Positions 13,490 through 25,447 of a DNA stretch of 64,000 nucleotides are shown piece by piece (the stretch's first letter is position 1; every line of letters begins with the position of its first letter). Origin of the DNA: Aquatica leii. Taxonomy: Eukaryota; Arthropoda; Insecta; Coleoptera; Lampyridae. The translations under genes and the position numbers were made by a program. The notes beneath the pieces were generated by a model. That model did not search any database and was not told the DNA's origin. It was given only the letters and a program-made list of their open reading frames with translations. Where the stretch lies: positions 54,327,505-54,391,504 of the forward strand of contig CM069436.1 of NCBI GenBank assembly GCA_035610365.1, written 5' to 3'.

Positions 13490-14905
13490 TTGTTTAAGGG
13501 AGTATTGTTGTCTAGAATGCTGTTTTGAAGGCGATTTTCAGGATAGCATAACTTTAAAACTGTTCACAATTTTTTTTTGAAATGTTGTACAGATATTTAT
13601 TGTTTCCTTAAAAATATGTAGAAATTATATTGAAAAAAAAAATAATTTTTTTATATATAGTTTCGTACGATAGAACAGAAGGGTGCGCAGAAAAAAGCCT
13701 TAATTTGGCAACCAGTGTTGCGAACTTTGTATGTATCTGAAAAAAATAAACTAAATATATTTTTAATCTATATGAGTGTTGTTAGGGTTGGTAGCAGAAT
13801 TGGCTTAAAAAAAATTTCCTTAACAAAATTGCGGCATGTTAAACGTTGATAGTCAATTTTTACAATTTTTTTTCTATTACAGCGACTTAAAAAACAAAAA
13901 GAAAAAAGTTATTTTTACTCAAATCTGCTACCAACGTTTAAAAACAGTGTACTTAAGACAAATATTAAATTTAAACTTAATTGACCGATTGGTAATTGAG
14001 ATATCGTGGTTGCAGATTTGAAAAACATAGTTTAGAGAAAAACGCGTTTAAAGTTTTTGAACCGTTATATGAGGTTTGAATCAAATTATTGATACTTATT
14101 GGTTAATCTGCCAACCCGGATCCATAAATGACTCCTTCCTCTCTTTCGTAAAACTCATTTTCAATAGATAGTGCTTCTTTTCTAGCAGTCCTGGCTTCTT
14201 TTGAGGCGTTTGACGCGCAGCTTCGTCTTAACTACATTAGAATCGGCCCGCGCGATTTTACTTCTTGAAATTGCTATAATTCAGCCAATTTTTTGAATTT
14301 CATTATACGATTTTAACAGGCGTATTTCGGAAAGTTTATAATATAATAAAATCCAAAAAACTCAAAATCGTTTTTTTTTTTAATTCTAGACGACAATACC
14401 CCCTTAATTATTTGGAATACTGTTTTTAAGTTTCAATTTGTTGTTTATTTGTTAATTTGTTCAAAACAATTTATGTTTTTTTCAAATTTTCTTAATTCAA
14501 GAATTTTACTCTTGATTCAAGTAAATCTTTTTTTCTGTGCATACTTACATATCGACATACAAGCATACGGATACGATTAATTTAATAAATGACAAAAATA
14601 TGAAAAGAAAATTGTAACCCTTCGTGACGCGTCACAGACAGTAGCGGGGACCACTAGGAAGTTCATATTAATATTACTAGGTAACTTACCTACTCTACTA
14701 TATCACATCGCTCGTCCGTTGTCGTGTTGTATGCGAGCGAGATGCAACGACCGTATCTTAAGCATTGACACAAGAAGACTAGAGACAGCAGAGTAAACTC
14801 GTGTGGATATCGCGTATGCGTACACAGCGCAGTAAAACGAAATCTGCTTCTGTAAAGATTCCGCCACAGGAGCTTCTAGGCCGACTGGGCCCCTATGCCG
14901 TGACC
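13490..14905. other. No gene; GC-richer patch at 14,610-14,900
   Basis: Mostly AT-rich. From about 14,610 to 14,900 the composition shifts to mixed sequence with CG dinucleotides and abuts the broken end of the piggyBac frame. It may be a piggyBac terminal region or another insertion. I found no paired terminal repeats. Confidence 0.3.
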
Positions 14906-14913
14906 TTGTAGTG

Positions 14914-15884
14914 TTAACCAGAAATTCGTTGTTGTATATATTGACGGAACGTTAATCTCCCGCAAAATGACACCATAGACTCATCAATAACGACCACGTT
15001 TCCAGGTTTTAATACATTTTGAAAATTATTTACAATTTTTTTTAATATTCGGTTTATTTTGTATAGCCGGCATTCACGATCATGATTTTCATTATTTCCG
15101 AAGTGAATAAGTTTCAATAGTAACAAATACCGATCAAGTGTAAGACTTCGAGAAACAAAATCATTGTGAAATATTAGTTCTTTGGTCCAATAATCGTTTA
15201 TGTGAGAAACTTGTGTTAATCCTATTGCTATTGTAATTCCCAAAAAACCTTTAATTCATTAAGGTCCGTTGAACTCCATTTATGCAAAGGTGACTTTCTG
15301 GAATGTCCTAGATGTAACTGTTGAGTAGCAAAATTGTTTGTTTCTACAGCGATTATGTCCATAATCTCATTATCAATGAAACGATTGAAAGTATCTAATG
15401 GTATTTTTATGTCTTCTCTATTTATATGCGTTGCAATTGTACTTTCTTGTATAATAAAAATGTCTCTTGCAGCATCTTCTTCATTCAAATCAGTCCACAC
15501 CCCCTGTTCTTCTGTAACATGCTCAGTTGCCTTATCTGTTTCGCAATCTAAGGTTGGTACTATACCCTCGGAATTATCGGACACACATTCTTCACTTTCA
15601 CTAGAGATAGAGCTATCAGGTTGATATGTTTTGTCTTCGATTGAATCGTCACTACTGAAACAATCGTTTATATTCTCACTATCAAAATCTGTCTCAAATT
15701 ATTTATCTTCAGCTTGTTTTTGATTGTCGTTGGTCATGTTCATCGATCACAAAATTATCCTTGACACTCATTACCTTATCACTGACGTTTGCATTTCACT
15801 AACTTGTTCCTCAGAGTAAATATTTTTATTTTTATCATGCTCGATCTGTTTTTTAGCCAATTTTACCATATCTCTTGAAGACAT
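14914..15884 (-). mobile_element. Truncated piggyBac-like transposase
   Basis: The start is the ATG at 15,884 (MSSRDMVKLAKK), typical of these proteins. Two stops lie near 15,780 and 15,700. An acidic region follows (15,584-15,400) with DTFNRFIDNEI and HKWSSTDLNELKVFW. After a frameshift at about 15,240 the core begins: GITIAIGLTQVSHINDYWTK, HNDFVSRSLTLDRYLLLLKL and VVIDESMVSFCGRLTFRQYI, the last containing the first catalytic Asp. The frame then stops at 14,914, so the second and third Asp and the C-terminal RING-like cysteines are missing. No TTAA-flanked ends were found. Confidence 0.8.
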
Positions 15885-15975
15885 TTTTTTTGACGATGTT
15901 GACTAGTCCATGATCAAAAATCGACTACATTTAGATAACAAACCAAAGTGCAACGACAGGTCACAACTTGTTCTT

Positions 15976-15995
15976 ACATGCCCCGTGAGGCATGT
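15976..15995. repeat. Short perfect inverted repeat (ACATGCC/GGCATGT)
   Basis: Seven-base arms around a 6-base loop lie 92 bp upstream of the piggyBac start codon. It could be part of that transposon's left end. No function can be assigned. Confidence 0.4.
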
Positions 15996-17099
15996 GGCGT
16001 ATAGAGGAACGCAGCTATTCCTTCTGTGCGGTACGTATCCCCGGGGGCATGCATTTATTTTTATATATTGAGGTAATACATAATAGAACGATCCATAAGC
16101 TACCTAGAACACAAAAATTTAAATGGACCTGTATAAACCGACCAATTGCTTATATTGAGCACTTTTCAGGCAGTCCCTTCAAGAAAACAGTGAATTTAAT
16201 GTAATTACCATTGCATAAATTGATCACCTGCCTTTTGTGACCATTGACCACTTTTGCTGCAAATACTTTAAGTAAAAATGCTTGTATTATCTGACCAAGG
16301 TTTCAAGACAGAAAACACATTGTGAACATATCAATTATTATTTCAATTCAGTTACCTGCCTTTGTTAAAACGAAAGATTAAACCGGTACATTGTATCGTT
16401 GATTATATAAGTTTATAGATAACCGGCCGCAAAGGAGAATTGGGCGCTCAATTTTAATGCTACAATTTTTTCTAGTAGATGTTGCTAAGATTGATAATTA
16501 GTTAATTAGTGAGTTCTTGAGTGGTGGTAATGATGTACCTTTCCAAAACGGGAACTTTAAAGCAGACAGCAGTGCTTTAGATCTATCGAACCATAATACT
16601 CTCAAGAATGTTGCTTTCGAATAAAGGCATAAAGAAGCGAGTTAATTTCTGTGTAAACACTATGTTTAAGCACAATTAATGTACTTCAAAAAAAGAACAT
16701 GTTTTAATCTGTAGGCTTAAATGAGGAAAAGAGTTTTTGAAAGTCCAAAAATAATCCGTTCTAAACATTCCTTTTTGGATCACTGATTAATATTTATCAG
16801 ATTTGAATGCAAATATAAATGATAATTAACAGTAAAATTCTGAAGTCTTAAAGTAATCTGAACAGTATGATGTTTCATATAGCTCCGAACTTTATAGAGT
16901 TGTTTTAACTGTTGTTAGTTTTGTAATAACTTTAAATTTAGTCAAGATATTTGATAAGCACGGTACCTTTCTATAATGCATTTTAAGAATGTACCAGTTA
17001 CGAATAAGTCCTTTAATGCCTGATTGACCGATTTAACCAATATAAAAAACCGCAATTTTAACCAGTTAATTTTAATAAAATATCTGTTATTTTTGCCCA

Positions 17100-17190
17100 T
17101 TATTTTATTCATTTTAATAACTCTCCAACCACAACTTGGTTGAAGTTTTTTGTAGGTGACGTTTCGTGACACTATTGTACGCACGGTAAA
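17100..17190 (-). repeat. Penelope-like end motif (CGAAACGTCACC)
   Basis: Read on the minus strand, GTGTCACGAAACGTCACC is followed by ACTTCAACCAAGTTGTGGTT and an A/T-rich run. The CGAAACGTC core is shared with 9,245-9,330, 49,500-49,540 and 60,965-61,015, which suggests one class of dispersed element. No reverse transcriptase frame accompanies it. Confidence 0.4.
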
Positions 17191-17930
17191 GGAAGTAAAG
17201 TAGAAAAAACACTTCCCTAGTTGATGAACTCTTCATTTTCCTTTTTGTATTTATTTCGTGTTTTCAAAGGTAGTAAATCTTAGTCTATTGCAATGCTTCA
17301 TCAAGAGGTTCTTGATAAATTTCAGAAGAGACGCTGTTGTAGTTACACGATAGCTATAAAACATACGGTCGGTACCTATATCACTCTAATACCTACCGTT
17401 ATGTGTTATAATAATACAGCTAATAATAATTTGCACACAAAGGATTATTTATTTGCAAAAGTTTTCTTTGTAGAATCAGAAAAATTAACAGGCTGTAAAA
17501 TTTTTCGGTAAAACCAACAGGTACCTACAATAGAACATAGTTGTAAGGGAGCTAATGAATAACATAAACCAAAAGTCATATTTTAGTTTCTTATAATTTG
17601 TACTTCATTGATAAAGAATTAGAAATATAATACAAAAATACAGAATTTTAAAAAATTTATAATATGACGTATAAGGCTACCTTAAATTAACAATTGAAGC
17701 TTTCAGTGGAAGTGTATGTCTTCCTTTTAATACTTGTTCTCGTAATCTCTGTAACAGAACAGTTATTGATTATTCAAATCTAGTTATGAGCATCGTTTAG
17801 TGCAAGTGTATTTCTTCGAATTGGAATCTTTAACACACGTAACCTTAGAAAATCTCTTTAAACTTTGCACACAGTATTTAGATTATAAGATTACAACCTT
17901 TGCCGTTTCCTTGTAATTTGTCACTGACAA

Positions 17931-17990
17931 CGACGCGGTATAAGCCCAAAGTCGCTTATAACGTAAACAAAGAAAACAGCGAAAGCTTAA
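17931..17990 (+). repeat. 60-bp dispersed repeat, second copy of 9,431-9,490
   Basis: Both copies start CGACGCGGT and end GCGAAAGCTTAA-like (the last ten bases are identical), at exactly the same length, with about 48 of 60 positions identical by eye. The first copy lies in the Penelope-like tail at 9.4 kb, so this is probably a relic of the same element. Confidence 0.6.
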
Positions 17991-18699
17991 TATCCTGTAT
18001 TTGTATATAGTATGTTCTTGTTTACTTACATCCTAGTTTAAGTTTATTTGGTTTGGACACGATAACATAGAAAACGTTATTTATATATAAGTTAAGTGTT
18101 CACGAAGTACTCAATACGTTTCTATTTCACTTTTCGCAACAAATATTATGTGGACTTGCATATGCTTTAATTTTTCTAGCTTCGTAACAAAAGTTGTTGC
18201 GTTTATCACAATTATTGCTCCATAAAACCAGACATTTTATGAAGCAAGGTGCCAAAAGAACCATTAAATCGAAACGTAAGCGAACACCTACCGAACATAA
18301 GCTATTAGGATTGATTACACTGTGGCAACAGCAAACGTAGTGTACTTTCTAGCAAGCCTGCAAAAAATCCTTTTCTGTATAAAATGTAAATGAGTAATTA
18401 AGAAGTAAATTCAAAAATACAGAACCTGGAAATCTTTATTGTGATGTGTGTGAACCCTAGATAAATCTTAATGAACTGATATATGTGATAAACAAGGAGT
18501 AAATAGGTGTAAGTAACTACAAATTGCATTAAGGTAGTGTTGTTTTATTAATAATTTAATATTAATTATAAGCAATAATCAATATCAAATAGTATAGTTG
18601 GCGTCGGATCTCATATAAAATCCTGAGTGATCTTAGGGTAGATTACTAGAAGAGTCTTAACAATCTAAAATTATTAAAACTAAAAAATTACTTTGGAAA

Positions 18700-19850
18700 T
18701 TAGAATTAAGTGACAAAAGATCGTCTGTATTGCTACGCGAAATGAAAATCCTATCCGGAGACAAAATCAAAGACAATTTTCAACGTACTATGTTCCTTCA
18801 ACGCCTGCTCGACAATGCAATAGTGCTTGTTACAATAGTTTAGACGTTGAGTTAGCAATTCCCACGATTTCGTCAGTTAGCGCACTACAGATAAAGCTAG
18901 GTTGTTACGGTCTTAATCGCCTTAAGAAAGAACTTCAAGAACCGCGACCGTATCTTCGTTGCGATATCGCTCAAAGTAGTCTAGTCGCAGCAGCTTCAAA
19001 TCTATTAAACATCGTCAACAGAAAATATTCTTGATTATCCTCGTTTTCAACAACGACTCACAAAATGCAGAAAACTAATGACCCATTACTTTCATTGGCT
19101 AGAGAATAAGGCCACTTCTAATAAAGACACTTATTTGTAACAAATAGAAAAACCGGAATCATATTTATCGTCAACTACTTTCTGCAATCGGTTCAACTTT
19201 AAAGATGTTCGATAAAAGACTACTAATTATAGAGTTTAACATGAGAAGGTAATATAAACGCCCACTCACCATCGCCAAAGTCAGCAGACAGATTATTAAC
19301 GCCGACTTTCTTAAATAATTTGAGCTACTAATCGATTTAAAGAATCAGTGACTACTGAACAGTATGAGTCAACTGATTCTGGTTTCATTCTCCATTCGAT
19401 GCCACAATGATACATCTTGTAAGTACTCAAGTCTACTCATGCTGTATCCAAACTTATCCGCAAAAAATCATAGTTCGTCACTACATATCACTCAATTATC
19501 GCTATAGACACACACACACACCTTTCAGAGATCAATTTAAATTTAGTTCGACTTCTGCTTCAAAAACTACACATACCTTCTAACGATTATAGATTTAATT
19601 CACTTGGATGCCAGTTATTTGATGCTTTAACGAAGCTATAAACAAACCACTGCCTACCACCCCTAAGCTAATGAAAATATAGCACCGCATCTTGAAACCC
19701 GCTTTGAAAGCTCAACGACTGGATTCGAAAACTTCTGTCTGTTTTAATATGACTTCGGTCATACGTGGTACCTGAATTTAATACAACAGTAGCGAAGCTG
19801 GCTTACCGCAAATCAATTAAGCTTCCAGCTGTGAATTGAAAACGTCAATT
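18700..19850 (+). mobile_element. Heavily decayed Ty3/gypsy retrotransposon
   Basis: Three collinear fragments keep the expected order. A gag block is seen at 18,712-18,830 (DKRSSVLLREMKILSGDKI followed by an FLQRLLDN block). The end of the protease domain is at 19,270-19,345 (AKVSRQIINADFLK, one stop, FELLIDLKN). A C-terminal integrase block is at 19,785-19,835 (TVAKLAYRKSIKLPAV). Intervening sequence is scrambled by stops and deletions, and almost the whole reverse transcriptase is gone. LTRs were not found. Confidence 0.6.
19509..19521. repeat. Short (CA)n tract
   Basis: About six CA units inside the gypsy remnant. A minor microsatellite. Confidence 0.6.
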
Positions 19851-19859
19851 ACGACTGCT

Positions 19860-22120
19860 TTATTAGTTAAACGACAGATAAATAAGGTATACAGATAGCC
19901 AACCGCATGCAATAAATTGGACAGTACTTTTCTGGCGGCCAAATGAAATTAGTTAGGCGGCAACACACTTGTGAGATTAGCGCTGTAGTAGCGTTACTCA
20001 AAGAATCGTCAGCAAATGAATTGTAGAAATTTTGTAGCAATGGTACATCTATTTGTTTGCAGATGGCTAAATATATGTGTATTGTTATAATTAATGTGAA
20101 TGTTATTTTATTTTTTATCTTGTAAGGATATCGAATTCACTTTCGCATTTGTTCATACAAATTTGTTACATAATTTAACAAGGATGTATATACGTGCATC
20201 AAAGAAATTATTGTAGTTTGAGTTATCATAGTATTAGTTATTACTGTTATTAGTTAATAAGGATGTTTGTCTATTGTACATTTGTTTTCTTTTAAGAATA
20301 ATCATTGTATAAGGATTGGTATAATAGATAATTTTGTCGGTACCAATTATAATCCCACCGTCTCAAGGTGGAGTCTTTTGTTAGAGCTTATTTGTTTGTT
20401 TCATTGTATTTCATTTGTTTCATATACAACGGACACTTTCCCTTTTTTTGTTATTATCAACCAATACGAATGTATTGTAATTAAGGGAAATGGAAGGTTA
20501 AATGCAACCAAAAAATATTTTAATTGAAAATTATCAGTTTTATTTTTGCTTCCAATGTAGGAGCAAGTTTGTAACCTGCGTTGGAATTTTTTTGTAAAAG
20601 ACCCCGTATCCAGATTTATTGGACTGAATTTTTTTTTAGCGATTGATTAGTTCGATGTTAGCATCGAAAACGTTTTACTCGTTATTTTATTACGTTTGAT
20701 TTAAGTTTATTTGTATTTAATAGTTATTTCACAATTATTACTGGTATTTTTTTAAAACGCATAAAGTTCCGTGGTTTTGATTTTGATTTAGTGTTTTTAC
20801 TTCTGGTTATCTCATTAGAATAACAACTCTATCTAATTTACGATTTCCTTTTTGGGATGTAATTTGATCAATTTTTCTTGGTATCTATAATTTTGTTTAT
20901 CTTGAGTTCTTTTACGAGCGCGATTTGGACCACCTGATAATTTAACGGAGTAAGCGTTTTCTGTGAGAAGATTTTCTTTCTTTCGAGTACCTACGTGACA
21001 TGACGCACGTGGCAATTATATTTTTTATCTTTGTTAATTTACTTTGTTTAGTGTTCCATCTTTTACAAAGATTTTACGGCGCAAGTTTGATGAATTAAGT
21101 GGGATCACGAGGTGTTATAAGGAGAAAAATTTTGATTTTGAGGAGATTGTTTTTTTCGGTGGCAATTAAGAAATATCGGGTACGGTGATGTAGTTGAGTG
21201 GTCGGGGTACTTTTACCCTATCGTGATGTAATACCGCGGAAGTTAGATGGAACCGTAAAAATTAAGTGTAGTGGTGGAAAAGTTTGATTTTCCAAATTTC
21301 GTAATTTACGGTTTAAATAGTCTTCATGGTTTCCAAAAATAAAACTCACGTTTCAAGTTGGATATGCAATCGATGGGTTGTGCTAAATCCAGTCTTCGCC
21401 TTTGTGCCGATTTAATTTAAGTGTTAAAAAAAAATTCTTCCGCCGTCATTTCAATTGTTTGGGGTACCTTTCAACGTTTTTCTTCCTGTAGACAACTGGC
21501 CACCTAGAACCAACCACAGGTTCTTTCCTGAAGTTACGACAATTCAAGGTATTTATTTTGCACCATTTATTTAATCGTGAAGTTATTATTTACGTGATTA
21601 AGTGTTAAAAGCTTTGAATTTCAAGTAAAAATTACAAGTGTCTCGAATGGATTTAACGTTAATGTAACTAATTATTGTCCGTATTTATCGGAACTATGAC
21701 ATAATCCCGAGTTAAAAATTTATTAAACGGGACCGAATTTTCGATTCAAGATATATATATATTAGTTTTATATTAAATAAGTTTATTTCTTTTGTAAATG
21801 AGTAATTTCGACGCGCACACGGCCGTGATAAATTTAAATTTACTAATTTGTGCTTGGTTTTATTAAATTTTGTATTTCGTATTTTATTATTTTGTTTTTG
21901 TGCATTTATTCAAATAATTTTAAATTTTGTTTTTATCAAACGTTCATTTGCGTACCTTTTGTTGTTTTGTTTTGGTTAATTTTTGTTGATTACTATACTT
22001 TATTTTTGTTTCATTATTTTTTTTTGTGTGTTCAAATAAATGTTAAATTGTTAAATGTAAAGAGCTTTTAATTCCGTCGGCCCCGCGTGTGTAACTTTAT
22101 TAATTTATTTCAGACTTTAG
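19860..22120. other. T-rich stretch without recognised gene
   Basis: Very T-rich on the plus strand, especially 20,600-22,060. It may contain the 5' LTR and leader of the BEL/Pao element that starts at 22,742, but no second LTR copy is present in the window to confirm this. Confidence 0.3.
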
Positions 22121-22123
22121 TGA

Positions 22124-22161
22124 GATACACTCTATTAAGGTAAGTCCAGTTAGAGTGTATC
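22124..22161. repeat. Perfect 11-bp hairpin in probable BEL leader
   Basis: GATACACTCTA at 22,124-22,134 is the exact reverse complement of TAGAGTGTATC at 22,151-22,161, with a 16-base loop containing a GTAAGT. It lies about 580 bp ahead of the gag start. It could be an RNA stem in the leader or a relic of short terminal repeats. Confidence 0.5.
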
Positions 22162-22741
22162 CTTCAGGAGCGGGCTTGTGGTTGGCAAGGGCCAGAAGTC
22201 CATTAAGCTTTACTCCTTCCTGGCGCCCTTTGATTTCGACATTATTACTTTCCGATTTTGTGTTTTTCGTCAAGTTATCTAAGTCAATCACGAACTTTTT
22301 AAATATAACCAACCCCGTCTCCACTGAGCAGCGGCACAACATCGTTTATGGTACCTCATTTCAGGCAGTAACACAGTTCCAACTTTTGCATGTAACAAGT
22401 TGCAACTTCCGGTCTGAGAGGGTTACTTAGAATATAAATTTAAAAAATATACATAGTATTAGTGGTGTTTGCAAATATAAATTTTATATTAAGCCTCGTA
22501 TTATTAATGCAATGCGTACGAATGCGGTGTATTTTTTGCATTTATTAAATCAGAACACATCTTCGACGAGAACGTTAGTTTTCAAAACATGGGCCTTCAA
22601 GCCGGATCACATCCATTGTGATCATCTGTATTCTAGAAACTGCAATCCAATTGAAGAGTTCAAGGCAGAAGAATTCTCCTTAACCAAGTTCGGTAAGTCG
22701 CCAATCATTTTTATCCGTTGCTTTTATCCTACTGTGTCAAA

Positions 22742-23710
22742 ATGGCCTCCACAGAAGTTAAAACTCTTACAATAAAACGGGTGCAAATTAAAGCATCTGT
22801 TACTCGTTTTCAAAATTATTTAGATTCGTTAAGTACTGATAATGTTGATAAAGTACAAGTAAAGCTTAGAATAGTCGATTTTATCAGGTTGAACGATAAA
22901 TTTAATGACATTTAATGAGAACTTAAATTATTGTCAGTTAATAATATACGCAACAGTGTTAGCGGTGAATATAATAATCAATTAAGATTGCCTAGATTAA
23001 ATTTGCCTGTTTGTTACAGTAATTTTGAAGAGTGGATGTCGCGTTTTAACACATTTCAAGCTATGGTCCATAATAACGAAACGATAAGTGACATTCAAAA
23101 ATTACACTACCTGAAATCCTCTTTAAAGGGCGAGGCCGCGAACTTGTTACAATGTTTAGAAATTTTCGCGGTAAATTATCTCGTTGCATGGGATATGTTA
23201 AATAATCGGTATGACAATAAGCGGGTAATAATTCAAAAGCATATTAAGTACATGTTTGACATTCCACGAATAAGCAAGGAATCTCAAATCTGCATACGGT
23301 CTATTATTGACACTGTACAGAGACACTTACTGGCTTTAATAGCATTAAAGCATGCCACAGAGTAATCGAATGATCTTTTAATTCACTTGTTATGTAGTAA
23401 ATTAGATTTAACCACATTAAAGGAATGGGAGATAATAGTCCCTGACAAGGAATATCCCAACATAGATAACTTCATACAATTTTTAGAAAGAAAGTGTCAA
23501 ACTCTACGAATAATTGATAAACGGAATGATTCTGTTAACAATAGGGAGCCTCGAAATAAAAGGGTCACATTGCACAACGCTTCAATAAGTAATAATTGTC
23601 AATTTTGCAGCAAAGATCACGCTATTAGTACGTGTGAAGTATTTCTATCCTTTCCAATAGAAACGCGAATCATCAAAATAAAGGATAAGCGTTTATGCAT
23701 TAATTGCTAA
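22742..23710 (+). pseudogene. BEL/Pao gag pseudogene
   Basis: Starts MASTEVKTLTIKRVQIKASV, the usual BEL/Pao gag opening. It continues with LRLPRLNLPVCYSNFEEWM, IQKLHYLKSSLKGEAANLL, RYDNKRVIIQKHI and ISKESQICIRSIIDTVQRHL, and ends in a Cys/His segment (CQFCSKDHAISTCEVF, then RLCINC). The whole stretch stays in one frame, interrupted only by stops at about 22,913, 22,916, 23,363 and 23,708, so inactivation was by nonsense change rather than indels. Gag would form the intracellular particle of the retroelement. Confidence 0.85.
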
Positions 23711-23959
23711 AGTCAAATCCTACTAAGTTTTATTGCAAGGCTAAAAAATGCGCTAAGTAATAAGAAACATAACTCGCTGTTACATTTAGAATCAAGTTGA
23801 GCGTCGTCTGCTCAAGAGACTAGTTCTAAGCAAGCAACTCCTAATTCAGTGCCTAGTACCGTAATTTAACAAATATTTCTCAGCGCCTCCATACCAGTAA
23901 TCACGCTCAGGTGCTTTTATCGACAGCAGTAAATAACATATTGAATTTCATGAGAAGCT

Positions 23960-24372
23960 AGTTACTGTGCAGGGCTCTCCTTGATTCGGGATCTCAAACA
24001 AATTTTATCACTCAGGCGTTAGAAAATAAATTAAGACTTCCTATCGAATATACGCGGCTTTTTGTGACGGGTGTAACTAATTCCAATAATGTTGTCGAGC
24101 ATAAAGTTAACGTAGTAATAGGTTCTGGTTTAAATGGCTATCACGAGGACATGAGCTGTTATGTTTTAAACAGAATCACTGAAAAAATATCGTTATTTCC
24201 AATCAAGGCAGAATATTTAAACATCCCTAAAAATATTGCTCTTGCAGGCCCAAACTTTCACGTCACTGGGGAAAATGATTTATTTGTAGGCGCAGAATTG
24301 TTCTGGTATATGTTGTGTATTGGGCAAATTCAGGGTCGCAAATCCAAACCAGGTTTTAAAAAAACCAATTAG
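23960..24372 (+). pseudogene. BEL/Pao protease region
   Basis: RALLDSGSQTNFITQALENK carries the aspartic-protease D-S-G triad, followed by a typical BEL-type extension ending LAGPNFHVTGENDLFVGAEL (24,235-24,300) and FWYMLCIGQIQ. A TAG at 24,370 closes the frame. In a working element this protease is part of the Pol polyprotein and matures Gag and Pol. Confidence 0.8.
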
Positions 24373-24625
24373 GATAGGTTATTGGAGGCAAGATTGGGGT
24401 CGGAAATTTTCCATCTAGTGTTAGTTGCTACTTTGTCACGAATAGCTTCGACCAGAAGTTAGAAAGGTTTTGGCAAATAAACAATATTCAGATAAACGAC
24501 ATATACTCTGATGAAGAGCAACGGCGTGAAAAACATTTTTTAGATAATCAGTGGTGTCGACTACTGCGGCCCATTTGTAATAAAGGAAGGTAATCGCAAA
24601 AGCAAGATAACGCGTAACTCTCTGA
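24373..24625 (+). pseudogene. BEL/Pao Pol with RT deleted: RT start fused to integrase
   Basis: The start of the Pol reverse-transcriptase domain is readable: LERFWQINNIQINDIYSDEE at about 24,455-24,515, then REKHFLDN. Within a few bases, at about 24,548, it joins GVDYCGPFVIKEGNRKSKI, which is the integrase core with its first catalytic Asp. The expected fingers, palm (YVDD) and RNase H are absent, so an internal deletion of well over 1 kb has joined RT residue about 40 to integrase. The coding trace fades after 24,610. Confidence 0.7.
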
Positions 24626-24692
24626 TATGTTAAACAAATATAAATTAGCATTTATTGAAATTCATAAATATTATATGCATAACAATTCCAGT

Positions 24693-24700
24693 ATCAAGTG
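24693..24700. repeat. 8-bp target-site duplication, left copy
   Basis: ATCAAGTG, identical to 25,063-25,070 on the other side of the MITE. Confidence 0.9.
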
Positions 24701-25062
24701 CAGGGCCGCCGAGAGGACTTTTGGGGCCCGGAGATATACTTCTTGTGGGGGCCCCTGCCAAGAGCGTGAAAAAAAATATTTTCCCCTCGGACTTTGGGCT
24801 ATTTATAAATGAAGCGGGAAATCGAAAAATATCCTAATTGTTATTGGAACAATGTATTCATCAAGAATTCTCTTACAAAAATGAAAACGTTTACAACTAA
24901 AATTACAAAAAAAAGTACAAAAAACAAATTATTTTTTAGAATGTTGCTTTCCGAACCTTAAATCAAGTGATTTAAATCATGATAGATTTTTTCTCCGGGG
25001 CCCCTAGAACCCAGGGGCCCCGGGTATTTTCCCCGTCAACCCCCCCCCTCTTGTCGGGCCTG
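24701..25062. mobile_element. Non-autonomous hAT element (MITE), 362 bp
   Basis: It begins CAGGGCCGCCGAGAGG, and its reverse-complemented end reads CAGGCCCGACAAGAGG, giving imperfect terminal inverted repeats of 16 bases that start with the hAT-typical CAGG. Both termini are GC-rich (GGGGCCC blocks) around an AT-rich core without coding capacity. The flanking ATCAAGTG copies match perfectly, as expected for hAT integration, and suggest a fairly young insertion. The surrounding DNA is itself hAT coding debris (25,074-25,254), so this is a nested insertion. Confidence 0.9.
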
Positions 25063-25070
25063 ATCAAGTG
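25063..25070. repeat. 8-bp target-site duplication, right copy
   Basis: ATCAAGTG, identical to 24,693-24,700. Confidence 0.9.
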
Positions 25071-25073
25071 CTA

Positions 25074-25254
25074 AATGCGAGAGAACAATTTCCTGCTTAA
25101 ATTAAAAACTTATGAGCGAAACAGAATGGGTAATGAAAGATTGAATAATTTGGCTATACTCGATATTGAAAAAAAAATTACTAAAACTCTCGATCTCGAT
25201 AAGATTGTTGATAAATTCGCTCAAAAATATCCACGAAAATTACTATTTAAGTAA
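25074..25254 (+). pseudogene. C-terminal fragment of a hAT transposase (ZMYM-type)
   Basis: The translation ends with ENNFLLKLKTYERNRMGNER, then LNNLAILDIEKKITKTL, DKIVDKFAQKYPRKLLFK and a TAA at 25,252-25,254. This matches the terminal part of the hAT dimerisation region in ZMYM1/52-kDa-repressor-like transposases. Only the last 60 codons remain and they are uninterrupted. Upstream is the 362-bp MITE, then BEL sequence. Confidence 0.6.
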
Positions 25255-25442
25255 AAAAAATGTTATAATTTATTACTTAAAACAAATGTTATGTATTTCT
25301 CTTAGATGTTAATTTACATTTTAAATCTAACTCAATGTAAGTACTATAAACATTGTTTTATATATGTTATCTTTTGTGAATAGTATATGTATTTCTTTAT
25401 TTTCTAAAAAATACTCGCAAATCCATCTAAGAAAACCTGGCG

Positions 25443-25447
25443 CCGTC
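25443..25447. repeat. 5-bp target-site duplication of copia (left)
   Basis: CCGTC, identical to 29,966-29,970 beyond the other LTR. Confidence 0.9.

Larger units (their letters stand above)
15996..18695. other. No gene; two Penelope-type motifs
   Basis: AT-rich stretch without recognised coding sequence. It contains a GACGTTTCG block at 17,158-17,166 (minus-strand reading CGAAACGTCACC) and a 60-bp repeat copy at 17,931-17,990, both entered separately. Confidence 0.3.

Noticed and set aside
15334..15624. Plus-strand 96-codon frame
   Set aside because: Antisense to the piggyBac acidic region; Ser/Leu-rich artefact.
20267..20527. 86-codon plus-strand frame
   Set aside because: Composition matches random T-rich DNA; no domain, no splice context.
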